Assembly (NCBI GenBank): GCA_963576725.1 | Contig: OY755240.1 | Coordinates: 58,714,633 to 58,778,632, forward strand | Direction: 5' to 3' | Source: Azorinus chamasolen | Lineage: Eukaryota > Mollusca > Bivalvia > Cardiida > Solecurtidae | Length of the DNA stretch: 64,000 bases | Shown: positions 34,827-45,229 of the stretch, piece by piece | Layout of the letters: every line of letters begins with the position of its first letter | Numbering within the stretch: the first letter of the stretch is position 1 | Program-made: the position numbers and the translations under genes | Notes under the pieces: model-generated | What the model saw: the letters and a program-made list of their open reading frames with translations, nothing else | What the model was told of the DNA's origin: nothing | The model's database searches: none

Positions 34827-34861
34827 GTTTACTATTTGAAGAAGGAATTGGATACCAGTAA
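34827..34861 (+). CDS. SLC28-like transporter copy 1, exon 11 (stop)
   Basis: 35-base final exon completing Gly 599 and encoding LLFEEGIGYQ then TAA at 34859-34861. CNTs also end soon after the ACMAG(I/L)L segment, so the protein has a short C-terminus here. Acceptor TTTCCAG|GTT. The same 35-base exon with the same stop is present in copy 2. Confidence 0.9.
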
Positions 34862-35120
34862 ACTACAAACAAGTGTAATCCTTACACTGCTGTAAAGATA
34901 ATCTTTGCTCAAAGTCGGGTCTGTTTAATATGGACAGTGTCCGATTCGCTATATCTTTTGAGAAACTATTGACCTAGTGTCAAACAGCTTGAATACTGAT
35001 GAGACGCCAAGTTACTCAGGACCAGGCTACTATGTCACCCTAGTTTTAAGTTGAACAAATGGTTCCAAATACAATGTGTGCATTTCTGTATGGTGTATTA
35101 TACTGGATTTTATTTCACAC

Positions 35121-35245
35121 CAGGGGCCGAGGTTATAAAACTTCTGTGAGATCATTCTCAAGTATCTGAATGCTCAGAAGCTGACCAGTCAACTGCTTGA
35201 GAGTGATCTCAGAATCAAACAAAAAGTTTTATAACCTTGGGGTCA
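35121..35245. repeat. Inverted-repeat element, GGCCGAGGTTATAAAAC ends
   Basis: Ends CAGGGGCCGAGGTTATAAAA and TTTTATAACCTTGGGGTCAT form an inverted repeat. An internal inner repeat GAGATCATTCTCAAG / CTTGAGAGTGATCTC lies between. Related to 6749-6967. Confidence 0.75.
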
Positions 35246-35357
35246 TGTGATGTGATGCCATGCTCATTAACGTGCTGGAATATGTAACACAGCATTTTCA
35301 GTCTCACACCTTTTAATTCACTTTCATAAATTAACCAGGGGCTAAATCATGATAGTG

Positions 35358-35363
35358 AATAAA
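35358..35363 (+). terminator. Possible polyadenylation signal of copy 1
   Basis: First AATAAA I see downstream of the stop (another at about 35407), implying a 3' UTR near 520 bases. Only the hexamer supports it. Confidence 0.25.
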
Positions 35364-35432
35364 CATAATTTATATAAAAACTATTTTATTGTTTCACAGA
35401 TCGTGTAATAAATAGAGGATCTTACATGCGTG

Positions 35433-35540
35433 TTCATTACAAATTGTTTTTATGAAACGAGATATGACGCGAGCTTCGGCGAGTGTCATACTCATACTAG
35501 TACACGAGTTTTATGAAAACAATTTGTAATGTACACGAAT
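35433..35540. repeat. Palindromic element, TTACAAATTGTTTTTATGAAAC arms
   Basis: GTTCATTACAAATTGTTTTT and AAAACAATTTGTAATGTACA are inverted arms about 30-35 bases long around a CGAGCTTCGGCGAG-rich centre. One arm also occurs at 45130-45200. Confidence 0.75.
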
Positions 35541-35986
35541 ATAAGATTGCTTTTATCACATGCGCCTTAACTATGTCATAGAAAATAAAACAGGCTATTG
35601 CTGACAGCAGTTCCGGCCATTGCTTACAAACAGCGTAGTAATATCACGGACGACACACATGTAGCACTACTATTGGCTAACGCCAAATGAGCGCTAAAGA
35701 ATAAAACGAATACAAATACACTAGTGCATTTCCGCGATTAACGGCACTCAGTTACGGCACTCCTACAAGGCAGATTATGTGCTAAACACAGGTAACTCAT
35801 TTTGATGATCGTCTTGCATTCAGCTACAATTTGCTTACCCGCTTCCATCAAGAATGTGCATGTAAGACATAATGAATGGAAGAATACTTAATTTAATTAA
35901 ATGGACTTTTATAATGGCGCATGAAGAGAAAGACATACTTAGTTATGTCAGTAACTGCAGAATCAGGTTTATACGACTTAGTAAAA

Positions 35987-36057
35987 TAACAGAGCAGAGA
36001 CTGATTAGACGGCTCCTACAGGAACCCGACTAATCCGGTTATACTGTGTTTTCCAAA
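35987..36057. repeat. Worn family-A hairpin cassette
   Basis: AACAGAGCAGAGACTGATTA, GACGGCTCCTACAGGAACCC, then CTAATCCGGTTATACTGTG. A GGGAAAGAGTTA right end lies at 36079-36090. Confidence 0.6.
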
Positions 36058-36626
36058 GGCGCGAAGCGGTGTTTTAAAAGGGAAAGAGTTATGGTATTAA
36101 TCTTGACCTATTTTTAACTTGGTCTCTTTTAACGGGGTCCAATGTCTGTTCAACGTTCATGGAAGAAAAACACCGAATACTCGCCTATACCAAACCTACC
36201 TGAAAATATCAACCTAGTTGTTAGATCTATATTCCCATTTGTTCAAATTGCATGACCAGCTAGTCGGTGGTTTGAACACTTTAACAGATATCAAACATTA
36301 AGAGAGGAGTGTTCATCCTTTAACTCACAGAGGTGCCTTTTGACGCCTTACACACAGGGCAGAGTAGATTCAGATTATACAGCGTATGTAGGTTACCTGT
36401 GTTTGCTTATGTACTTATATTGAGCTAATGCCATAGTTTCTGCCATGTTCAAAATACCATGTGTTCATATCAGGTAATGAATATTCTCGGTTTTATGAAT
36501 TCGTTAGTAAATATCCAAGAGATAAAATGTCAATTCATGAACTCGGAAAACAACTTACTCTGTGCAACTACGCGTAACTTCCCTTTACACATACTTTTTA
36601 CTGTTTGGAAGCGGATATGTTTTATA

Positions 36627-36822
36627 CTAACTCTTTCGCTGCCATTGTGGTATACCTGATTACATATGCAAACAGTTTGGATCCATATGAGACACCGAGT
36701 ATCTCGGTGTCTCATAAGAGTCCAAACTATTTATTTTTGGGACTGTTTCTTGAAACAACAATGAAGAAAAATAAAAATGGAACATTGTAGCAGACGCCAA
36801 AGCATGGTAGCGAAAGAGTTAA
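36627..36822 (+). repeat. TTAA-type MITE, family D
   Basis: CTAACTCTTTCGCTGCC at the left and GGTAGCGAAAGAGTTAA at the right. The central palindrome AACAGTTTGGATCCATATGA.../ GAGTCCAAACTATT is at 36670-36732. Confidence 0.8.
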
Positions 36823-37689
36823 CGAGCTCTGGACATTTCATATTGAACGCATGTGATATCACTTGATGGTGTTATTATAATAGGTAATATTATTTTCAAC
36901 TTTTTTATAAAAACGGACCATTTGCAAACAGTGACCAATCAATTTACCAACCTCCAATCTTAACTGGGAGACAGTGAATATAAATGGAAGAAACGACACA
37001 GTGATATAGTGATGTACATTTGTCCTAGCAGGCAGGTTACCCAATTCAAAACATTCGGACAGCCAGAAGTGTCATCTGCAACAGTTATAAAAGTTTATAT
37101 TGTATTAACAAAACGACAGTCTCTGAGGGCCAAACATCCATTTGGATGTATATAAGTATTTGCATATGACATGCATTCAAGTAATTATGGCTTTTTCTTT
37201 TGGGAGGTACATATTATGAGTTTAGATGTTTATTTGTTTAATAATATATTATTCCTTCTTATAATACATTATAACATAATTATACACACATGCATATAAA
37301 ATTTAAAATGAAGCAAAAGGGTCACAAGTTAGTTTAATATTAGATTCTCCCATTCCTTTTGTAGACACACACGTCTAAATTTCCATTCGAGCTATGCAAA
37401 TATCAATATACAAGTTGTACACATTTTAGATAAAAGAAACTGAAGGGGAAACACTTACATAGTACACTTGTATCTCACACACCCTACCATCACGCTTACC
37501 CGGAAACCCTCCGTCATTTCACATTAGTGACAGGGCAAGGTAAATAATGAAAGAGTCCGAGTATGTGCTGCAATTATATGTGTCAGTTTTGTAGTCTATT
37601 GTCCGTCAGGCAAATCCTTTGGCTTTCTTATTATAGTTTTGTTCTACTAGAAAAGGAGTTTCGTTTTCGTCATTTGCATGTGTTTTGGA

Positions 37690-38545
37690 TATCAAATAAG
37701 AATTTCTAAGTACTTAATAAGTGAACTGTCCGAGTATTCCGGAAAAGTTCAAGTATTTGGTTTGAATATAGCGTGCAGATGAAAATGAAATTATCCGCGT
37801 CCTCAGGACCAGAGTTGCAATTGCAAGTTGTATTGTCACACAAATGGTTAAATAAAATGTAACTATCTAAGTTACTACAAGTATTTCTTAGACGGACATA
37901 ATGTATTGAATAGAACTGATCTCCATATAAGCACAACTTCGGTACTTTTATATGAAATGATTGACTTAAATTGAATTGAATGATTGACTTTCGCGAACAC
38001 CATAATCAAGGTCGTTCCACATTTAAATTGATGAAGGTATGACATAATTAGCGTAGATCTCAGTTGTTCTTGGTGGAATTACGAAATTATCACTATTTCT
38101 GAAAAACTATTGCATAGACATATCAACTGTATATGGAAATAGTTCGCTGGGCTCATATCGTTTCTTTATTTTTAAAGCAAGCGCGTATATTTGCATTTTA
38201 CGTCTGTCTGCAAGAGGGGGCCATCTTATTTATTTAAATAATCTGTTAAATGAAACTGAACGTGTTTGCCCTGTTACTCTTCTGGTTGCTTCGTACTATA
38301 TGTTTCTAATCTGTCTTTGTCCAAAACGTGTACAATTATCCCAGATTATAGACGCATATTCCAAAACTGGCTTTACATAGGATACATACATTTGATTTTA
38401 GTATTTCATGTTTCAGTTGCCTGCGTGAAATTACATCTGTAATATGCTCATGCCATGACCCGTTTTGGCTTAGTATGACACTGAGATCATTATTTATAAT
38501 GTTCAACAAAATTCTGTTGATGTGAATAATATCTCTTAATTTATT
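37690..38545 (-). mobile_element. Decayed LINE, 3' part of the reverse-transcriptase ORF
   Basis: Two frames on the minus strand resemble the C-terminal part of LINE polyproteins. At 38336-38545 it reads LSVILSQNGSWHEHITDVIS, like LGLTxxxDxKWHxHIxxI. At 37706-37936 it reads NTCSNLDSYILFNHLCDN then NCNSGPEDADNFIFICTLYS, like the terminal CxCG.PEDAxHxxFxCPLYS motif. Stops and frame changes separate the parts. CR1/RTE-like by motif memory; the subfamily is not certain. It lies in the intergenic region between the two SLC28 copies. Confidence 0.65.
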
Positions 38546-38548
38546 ATT

Positions 38549-38805
38549 CGAAGTAAGGGCCAATATATACTGATCACATATAACACAGCAAGCGAGGGCC
38601 AATATATACTGATCATATATAACACAGCAAGCGAGGGCCAATATATACTAATCACATATAACACAGCAAGTAAAAACCAATATATACTGAACACATATAA
38701 CACAGCAAGTGATGACCAATATATACTGAACACATATAACACAGCAAGTGAGGACCAATATATACTGAACACATATAACACGACAAGTGAGGACCAATAT
38801 ATACT
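38549..38805. repeat. 39-bp minisatellite
   Basis: About 6.5 units of CAGCAAGTGAGGACCAATAT then ATACTGAACACATATAACA. Because 39 is a multiple of three, repeated open frames arise on the minus strand and are not genes. Confidence 0.92.
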
Positions 38806-39107
38806 GCCGATTAATTATGGGGGCTCTAACTGGAAGTGCAGAAGCAAATGACAACGCTCATAACAAAAATGTTGTCATTTCGATTCGAACAATCCGTCAC
38901 CGGTGGAAGATTCTTTAAAGTTAGAGTCACTCTGAGGCTGAGATGGGTTCATGTTAAAACACATCTAAGCGACATGTCACACGAATTGGATCCAGACTGA
39001 CTTTCTTTAGTGTGTGTAACCCAGACTATAACTCCAGCGAAACGAAACATGGAGTAGAAGCATAGGTTTCATGAACCATAAACAGCAAAACAACACAAAT
39101 TAAATAT

Positions 39108-39240
39108 CAACATCAGAGCTACAAATAAAGGTACGTGCCCAAATACTAAAATCGTCATTTCTCCACCAAACCGTATACTGTGGCCCCTCTCGAGCCGATT
39201 CTAAAGAGTGTTTATAATATAGAGCTCGGTGGAGAAATGA
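39108..39240. repeat. Family V inverted-repeat element, copy 1
   Basis: AAATACTAAAATCGTCATTT, CTCCACCAAACCGTATACTG, then GATTCTAAAGAGTGTTTATA. Its outer flank matches, in inverted orientation, that of 41577-41672 for about 100 bases. Relative with better palindrome at 48945-49070. Confidence 0.6.
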
Positions 39241-40197
39241 AGTAGCTACTCTTGAAACTGTTTAAATTTACGCATCTTATCAGGACTTTTGTGCACAACA
39301 ACATTACACATAATTATAACGGACACATCTAGAACTAGATCACCTAGTGGTTCGATACACTGTAAGTCAATAAGTTCTAATAAGGATTCGTGATACTGAT
39401 TTTGTAAAGTTTGAGCACATACCTGTTTGTGTATATTGCATAGGGTATAACAATATATGGTTTCCGGAATAGTTAAAAAATACATAAGACTGTTTAGCAA
39501 AATATATTCGTCTAACGGAAGAAATATAAATATCAATCGGTAATCCTTTACCCCGAGAAAGACAGTATAAACACAATAACTTCTCAAAAGTCTCTATTAA
39601 GATCTGGTTTCTGAAATGGGTCACAACTAAGTCGAATCTTGAGAACACATTTTTTAAAGTACCGTAAAACTATAGTTATTGCTAAATGAACATGATCTAA
39701 TTGTAACGGGTTCCGTTTCAGGATATCCGTCAAACGAAACAGAAAACATGTATAAATGACCAATTCAAATAATATCAAAAATTCGACCAATCACATACCA
39801 CGACCGTGATAATATGGCAATCAACACTTTTGATACACCTGTCATTCTGTTCGGGTACTCAAATACCCCTACATACCGATTGTCAATTAAATAGAATAAT
39901 ATCTAATTGTTGACCAATAAGATGATCGTTCCGTTACTAACCTTTTCTTACGAGACACCTACGATTGAGTTCAATGTACCTAAGTACTCATATGTATACC
40001 ATACCAATCTTTGGCATAATCAAAACGATATCTGAATTTAGAGCAATCAGAGCCGACCATTCGGTTAATATAGCATCCGATAGTTTCAAAATTTGGAGTA
40101 TCGAAATATCCCGGTAAACCAATTTTCTGATGAAGACACTCCTCGGTGCCCTTTGGTGTGGGTCTACATTAGTGATTCATTCACCGCACTGAAATAA
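39241..40197. other. Intergenic sequence between family V copies
   Basis: AT-rich, with several minus-strand open frames of 60-110 codons but no convincing protein signature. Together with 40447-41576 it forms the interior between two inverted family V copies. Confidence 0.4.
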
Positions 40198-40446
40198 TTA
40201 ACCCTTCGCTTGCTATTCACGTCAATATACCTACCTGTAAATGGTGAAGACCCAGATGAGACAGCTCCTGCAGGAGCTGTCTCATCAGGGTCTGCACTAT
40301 TTACAAATTGGTTGTGCAACCAGTGCACTCCACAGCAGTGATTGCACAGCGAAATACTTGTACACAGTGCAGATATATGTAATTATACAACAGGGAATGG
40401 GTAAAGAAGGAGAATGTATTTTAAAATTCAGCAAGCGAAGGGTTAA
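40198..40446 (+). repeat. TTAA-type MITE, family C, intact
   Basis: 249 bp from TTAACCCTTCGCTTGC to CAAGCGAAGGGTTAA. The palindrome GATGAGACAGCTCCTGCAGG with full complement is at 40255-40290. A second, imperfect repeat (AGTGCACTCCACAGCAGTGA) follows. Confidence 0.93.
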
Positions 40447-41402
40447 TGATACATTTCTTAGAGCTTCACATGTAATGAAACACGTCAGAAGTGCAGTCTC
40501 GATTTATCGGCACCAAGAAGGAGTCCCTGACCTAGTAAGCACAAACTATGCAGTAGTCAATCTATTTACAGGTAATACAATTTCCAAAACCTTACCAATA
40601 CATATTTAATGCTGTAGATATGATAACAATAAAATCATAAGAGTGAATATACTCCAGCAAAAACGTAGGGCTAAACAAAATTGTAGGGCCAATTAAAATG
40701 TAGGGCGAAACTATTTCCACTCACAACATACTATCAGCCTGCATAACCTACACTTTTACGTATTTTCAGTGCTCGTTTTAAAAGAGTAGTTGAACGTTTA
40801 CAGAGTTGAGCATGCATCATTTTCAACGTATAAACAATGACATCAAAACACAAGCGAATTTGCCCGAGTTTATAGAATGCTTATTTAAGGTTTATGCCCG
40901 TAAACTCGAATCAAGTCGCGGGTAGTTGGATAATGATTAGAATAAATGTCTGTTGATATTGAGTATGTACACTGCATTATACTATACACGCCAGACGCGT
41001 TCTATTCAATGAGATGTATGCACTAAGGTATATACGGGGACCACTGTCTTGTCGCAAGATGCATGTATTTGCCACAAAAAGAGGAACCAGGCTACATTGT
41101 CAATGGAACTGACTACGGCTAAGAGTAAACACAGGATGTCAACACATTTAGAGTTCTAGAGTTTTGTAAACACACGACTATACTGGAACGAATCACTCGC
41201 GGATAAAACAAAGTCTGATCTATTGTGTTTACTTGAGAAAACATGCTTATTGTTTTGAATGATGAGGAGTTAAAGCGTTTTGGAATATGGACGCGGTATA
41301 ATACACTGATTGTCATATTACCACAGCATATAAGTAAGCCAGCGCTTATACCCTGCCAATTAATATTATCCGACTGGGTAAGGGTAAGGCTTGTTTGTTG
41401 TT

Positions 41403-41437
41403 TTACTGGTATCCAATTCCTTCTTCAAATAGCAAAC
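41403..41437 (-). CDS. SLC28-like transporter copy 2, exon 11 (stop)
   Basis: 35 bases on the minus strand, encoding LLFEEGIGYQ and TAA, the same as copy 1. Acceptor TGCTTTCAG|GTTTG. It marks the 3' end of copy 2, which runs from about 57597 down to here, tail-to-tail with copy 1. Confidence 0.9.
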
Positions 41438-41576
41438 CTGAAAGCACAAATAAAACCATTAGAAATACGTGATTATAGTTCAACACATAGTATCAGAGGT
41501 TCATATAAGACGCGTTAATTAAAACTTTTTCAAGAATAACGTGTTTTATTTTATCAAATCCTATGCAGTGACAACT

Positions 41577-41672
41577 CTTCGAGGCGATTTTAAAGAGTGG
41601 TCACAGCATAGAGTTTGATGGAGAAAGGGCGATTTTAGTATTTGAGTACGCACCTTTATCTGTTGCTCTGAT
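41577..41672. repeat. Family V inverted-repeat element, copy 2
   Basis: CGAGGCGATTTTAAAGAGTG, GTCACAGCATAGAGTTTGAT, then GATTTTAGTATTTGAGTACG. Complementary to 39108-39205. It lies in intron 10 of copy 2. Confidence 0.6.
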
Positions 41673-42033
41673 AGTAAACATTATATGTGTATTAAGCTAG
41701 TCCCTCATATAAACATTGTTTGCGCATTTGCAAACAGAGTAGACCCAGATTATACGTTTGATCAGGGTGTGTTTTGTTTGCTTGAGAAATTATGATAGAC
41801 CTGAGTCTACAGATTCTACCAATATCAGGCAATCTTGTGTACATATGCCATAATAAATGCATATATATGTCACAGTAGAAACTGCGATTCAGGACAATCG
41901 TCGATTCTTCTAGGACAGATTGCGATCGCAATCTGTCCTAAGCTAGGACAGACTCTGATCCTAATACATCCTAAGGACAGTATATGATTCTACTAGTACA
42001 TATTCTGTGTTTTAAAATTAAGCAATCGAAGGG

Positions 42034-42261
42034 TTAAAATATATTTCTCTTTCTTTACCCATGCCTTGTTGTATAATTATATATATCTTCACTGTGTACA
42101 AGTATTTCGCTGTGCATTCACTGCTGCGTAGTGCACTGGTTGCACAATCAACTTGTAAATAGTGCAGACCCTGATGAGATAGCGCCTGCAGGACCTGTCT
42201 CATCTGGGTATTCATTATTTACAGGTAGGTATATTGACGTGAATAGCAAGCGAAGGGTTAA
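42034..42261 (-). repeat. TTAA-type MITE, family C, next to a fragment of another
   Basis: Right end GCAAGCGAAGGGTTAA intact. Left TTAA (42034) is preceded by AATTAAGCAATCGAAGGG, a stranded end of a second family-C copy. Confidence 0.8.
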
Positions 42262-42350
42262 AAACGGTATATACAAATGTCACGCTTATAATATTCACGA
42301 ATTAATGAATAAAAATAACTGCTCATAAAAGATATATGACATTTACTTAC

Positions 42351-42531
42351 CAGCGAAACAAGCCGTCAAATAGCTGGCCACGGTACCCACAACGAAGGCA
42401 CGAAATATGTTATCTGTTATTTCCTGCTGTCGATAAGGTATGAGTACACCAAACGCCCCTATAATCAGGCCCATGACAGGTAAAGAAGCAGACCCGCACA
42501 GGGCATAGGTAGCTATCACCTCTGATCTCGC
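42351..42531 (-). CDS. SLC28-like transporter copy 2, exon 10
   Basis: 181 bases, same length and phase as copy 1. Encodes ARSEVIATYALCGSASLPVM then GLIIGAFGVLIPYRQQEITD and the final membrane segment. The HP2 region is GSASLPV where typical CNTs have GFANFSS. Intron bases before the exon also match copy 1 for at least 80 positions with few changes, evidence of segmental duplication. Acceptor ATTTCAG|GCG, donor GCTG|GTAAGT. Confidence 0.95.
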
Positions 42532-43024
42532 CTGAAATGATATAGATTATACAAAATACATAAAGGCAGACATCGGAGATTCATGTAGCAATATAACTCA
42601 ATAACTTATATTCACGAAACGCTTAACCATGCTAAAACATTTATATTACCACTTTAAATTTATAATTTTTAAAAGTATATAGATCTACATGTCTGTATTT
42701 GAATCTTTATTTTCTATCTCGGCCTAAAATTTAAAGAGTCGAAATATCTGGCGCGGAACTAGATCATTTACTATATAGCCATCAGCGAGATTTCCAGCAG
42801 ACTTTCCAGCGCTTGAAGTTAGGATCGTGACAAAAATTAAACAGTCAATCAAATGCACATGTATTAATTATTAATAATTATGTTTATACATCCTGGAATT
42901 TATTTTGGTAAATGTTTTAGCATGTTCACGTGTTTCGTTATTTTAATGGGTTAAGTAAGTATGTAATATCAACCTCCGATGTCTACCTTTTTATCATGAA
43001 TATTCATATAAGGAACACCACTGA

Positions 43025-43241
43025 TTAACCCCTTCTGTGCCACAATGATGGGTCTATAATATCACATGCAAACAGTTTGGATCCAGATGAGACGCCGAGT
43101 AACTCGGCGTCTCATCAGGATCCAAACTGTTTGTTACTGTTACTATGTTTTTGAAACAAAATTGAAGAAAATAAAAAAAAAATGAAAATTTATAGCAGAC
43201 GACGGTTAGCAGACGACAGAGTTTGGCAGCGAAAGGGTTAA
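43025..43241 (+). repeat. TTAA-type MITE, family D, intact
   Basis: 217 bp from TTAACCCCTTCTGTGCC to GGCAGCGAAAGGGTTAA. The central palindrome AAACAGTTTGGATCCAGATG, AGACGCCGAGT plus complement is perfect (43070-43132). Its right TTAA is also the left end of a family-A element (43238-43452). Confidence 0.93.
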
Positions 43242-43452
43242 TCTTCTAATGCTGTATTAGTTATTTGAAATGTTAATTACGAACAACGGAGTATTTGATC
43301 ATCACACAAACTGTAGAATCAGATATAATATTATATCATAAACAACAGGGCAGACCCTGATCAGACAGACCCTTTATGCTGTACTCTACAGGAGCCGTTC
43401 TGGTCTAGGTCTACTTTGTTTGTAAATGTGTTTATATGAAGTAAAGAGTTAA
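43238..43452 (-). repeat. TTAA-type MITE, family A (degraded), sharing a TTAA
   Basis: TTAATCTTCTAATGCTG at the left and GAAGTAAAGAGTTAA at the right. The cassette AACAGGGCAGACCCTGATCA is at about 43342-43425, with an insertion. Confidence 0.7.
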
Positions 43453-43604
43453 ATCTGGCAATGTGTGGTTGTCGCGAATGTCATGTCGGGTTTTTTTTCG
43501 AAGAAACTTATACTCTCTGAACATAAGCGGTAACGGCATTGTTATCAGTATGTAAAGCGTTCCTTTGTTTATAATTACAATATGTCTATGTCTGCTCGTA
43601 GTCT

Positions 43605-44150
43605 ATATTTTTTGGGGAAAAATGACCTTGACCTTGGTCGGGCATGTAATTAGGGTTCCTGTCCTCATTGATATCAATACACATGTGAAGTTTCGGAAAA
43701 TACTGTCTCCCGCTACCATAGGCACGGAACATAACATTTTGATGAACAAGTGGAGTTTCATGAAGATCAGGCATACAGAGCTAAAGTTATCGTTCGGAAA
43801 CGGAAAAATACTACTAAAACAATCTATTTTAAAACAATGACCTATACCTTTGTCTGGTAAAGCCCATAGGATTCCTGCCCTCATTGATATAAATGCACAT
43901 GTAAAGTTTCATGAAGATCCGACAAAAAGAACTAAAGTTATCGTCCGGACACGAAAATACTACTGAAAAACTATCTATTTTAAGAAAAAGTGACCTCGAC
44001 CTTGGTCTGGTAAAGCCCATGATCAATAGGGTTCCATGATCAATAGGTTTCCTGCCCTCGTTAATATCAATGCACATGTAAAGTTTAATGAAGATCGTAC
44101 AAAAAGAAATAAAGTCACCGTCCGGATACGAATCGAGACGCTCGCAAAAC
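43605..44150. repeat. Three tandem units of a dispersed repeat
   Basis: Units of about 170-190 bp share TGACC(T)TGACCTTGGTC, CCTGCCCTCATTGATAT, CACATGTAAAGTTTCATGAA and GTTATCGTCCGGA. This style of 'cacatgtgaagtttcatgaag' repeat is one I associate with bivalve genomes. Frames open on both strands here are artefacts. Confidence 0.75.
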
Positions 44151-44319
44151 CGCCCTCCCGCTGCAGGGTTTCACATAATACGTCCCGTCTGAAGACAGGC
44201 GAATAAAAATAACAGATCCAGCAGGATCCTACTGATCTGGCTCTACTCTGTTTGAAAAGGCGTATTTAAGGAGTAAATGATTGATATCTATAGAATGCCA
44301 TCTATAGCCTTGTTACCTC

Positions 44320-44420
44320 TTTTTAAAATCAACCATCCCTCGAGACCCTTGAGGACACTGAATACTCTGAAAAACAGCCATCCCACGAGACCCTGACCAA
44401 CACTCACTTTTAAGGACACT
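44320..44420. repeat. Short remnant of the intron 9 minisatellite in copy 2
   Basis: About three units (AACCATCCCTCGAGACCCTT, AACAGCCATCCCACGAGACC), the complement of the long array at 30620-32110 in copy 1. Confidence 0.7.
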
Positions 44421-44552
44421 GAAGACTCTGACTCTCTTTATCAAATGTAGATCTAGTGTAAATCTGACTACTTCGAATAAGCTTTTGAGAAACACTTGAT
44501 TGGCTTTTACAAACAACTGTGTTCCTGATGAAACACCGGGTTATTTGGCGTC

Positions 44553-44786
44553 TTAACCCTTTCCCTGTTCTATGTTAAATTCCAAATTTCAATACCTGCT
44601 GAATATTCCTTAACAAAATAATTATAATGAAATATGCAAGGTTGAATATTGTAGCAATTTTAGAAAGTAAGCAAACATATCTACCAAACTCCATAAGCAA
44701 ATAGAGCAGACCCTGATCAGACGGCTCCTCTAGGTCTACCCTGTTTGCAAATGCGTTAAAAACACGTTTATGGGAGAAAGGGTTAA
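44553..44786 (-). repeat. TTAA-type MITE, family A
   Basis: 234 bp from TTAACCCTTTCCCTGTTC to GAGAAAGGGTTAA. The cassette is shortened to one arm (GAGCAGACCCTGATCAGACG then GTCTACCCTGTTTGC). Confidence 0.85.
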
Positions 44787-44903
44787 CCGAATCTAAGCTG
44801 TTTAAGTGACATATAGCGGGGCAATGGTTAATAAATTCAGTATAGTTTTATGTGAAGCGTTGTCCTGGACAAAAATAACCCGTAAAGTATTTATTTCACT
44901 TAC

Positions 44904-45020
44904 TTGTATAACACCTCCTACCAATGTCGTATTTAAGTTGTCCAGAAAGATGTTGTCTCCCACCACAGACCACGTGTTATTCGCACTTTCAGAGATGTAG
45001 TTCCTGTATGCAATGCCGTT
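44904..45020 (-). CDS. SLC28-like transporter copy 2, exon 9
   Basis: 117 bases as in copy 1, encoding NGIAYRNYISESANNTWSVV then GDNIFLDNLNTTLVGGVIQ. Both N-x-T sites are kept. Acceptor GTTTCAG|AAC, donor ATACAA|GTAAGT. The upstream intron retains the family-D cassette remnant seen in copy 1. Confidence 0.92.
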
Positions 45021-45229
45021 CTGAAACACAATGCCATTGTGACGCACTAACCTTTAGCATGATGTGAGCAAACTCGTGATTACAGTTGCAAACAGCTTGG
45101 ATCCATATGGGACGCAGAATACTTTTGCTAAAGCTCGTGTCATATTATTATAGTTAACTCGTTTCATAAAAACAATTTGTAATGAATACTCATGTAATAC
45201 ATTCTGTATACCATACTAACCACAAGTAT

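Noticed and set aside
39246..39648. Minus-strand ORFs with LPIDIYISSVRRIYF as a possible second LINE fragment
   Set aside because: Only a short stretch resembles LINE sequence (LPID.Q), and the flanks show no supporting motifs.
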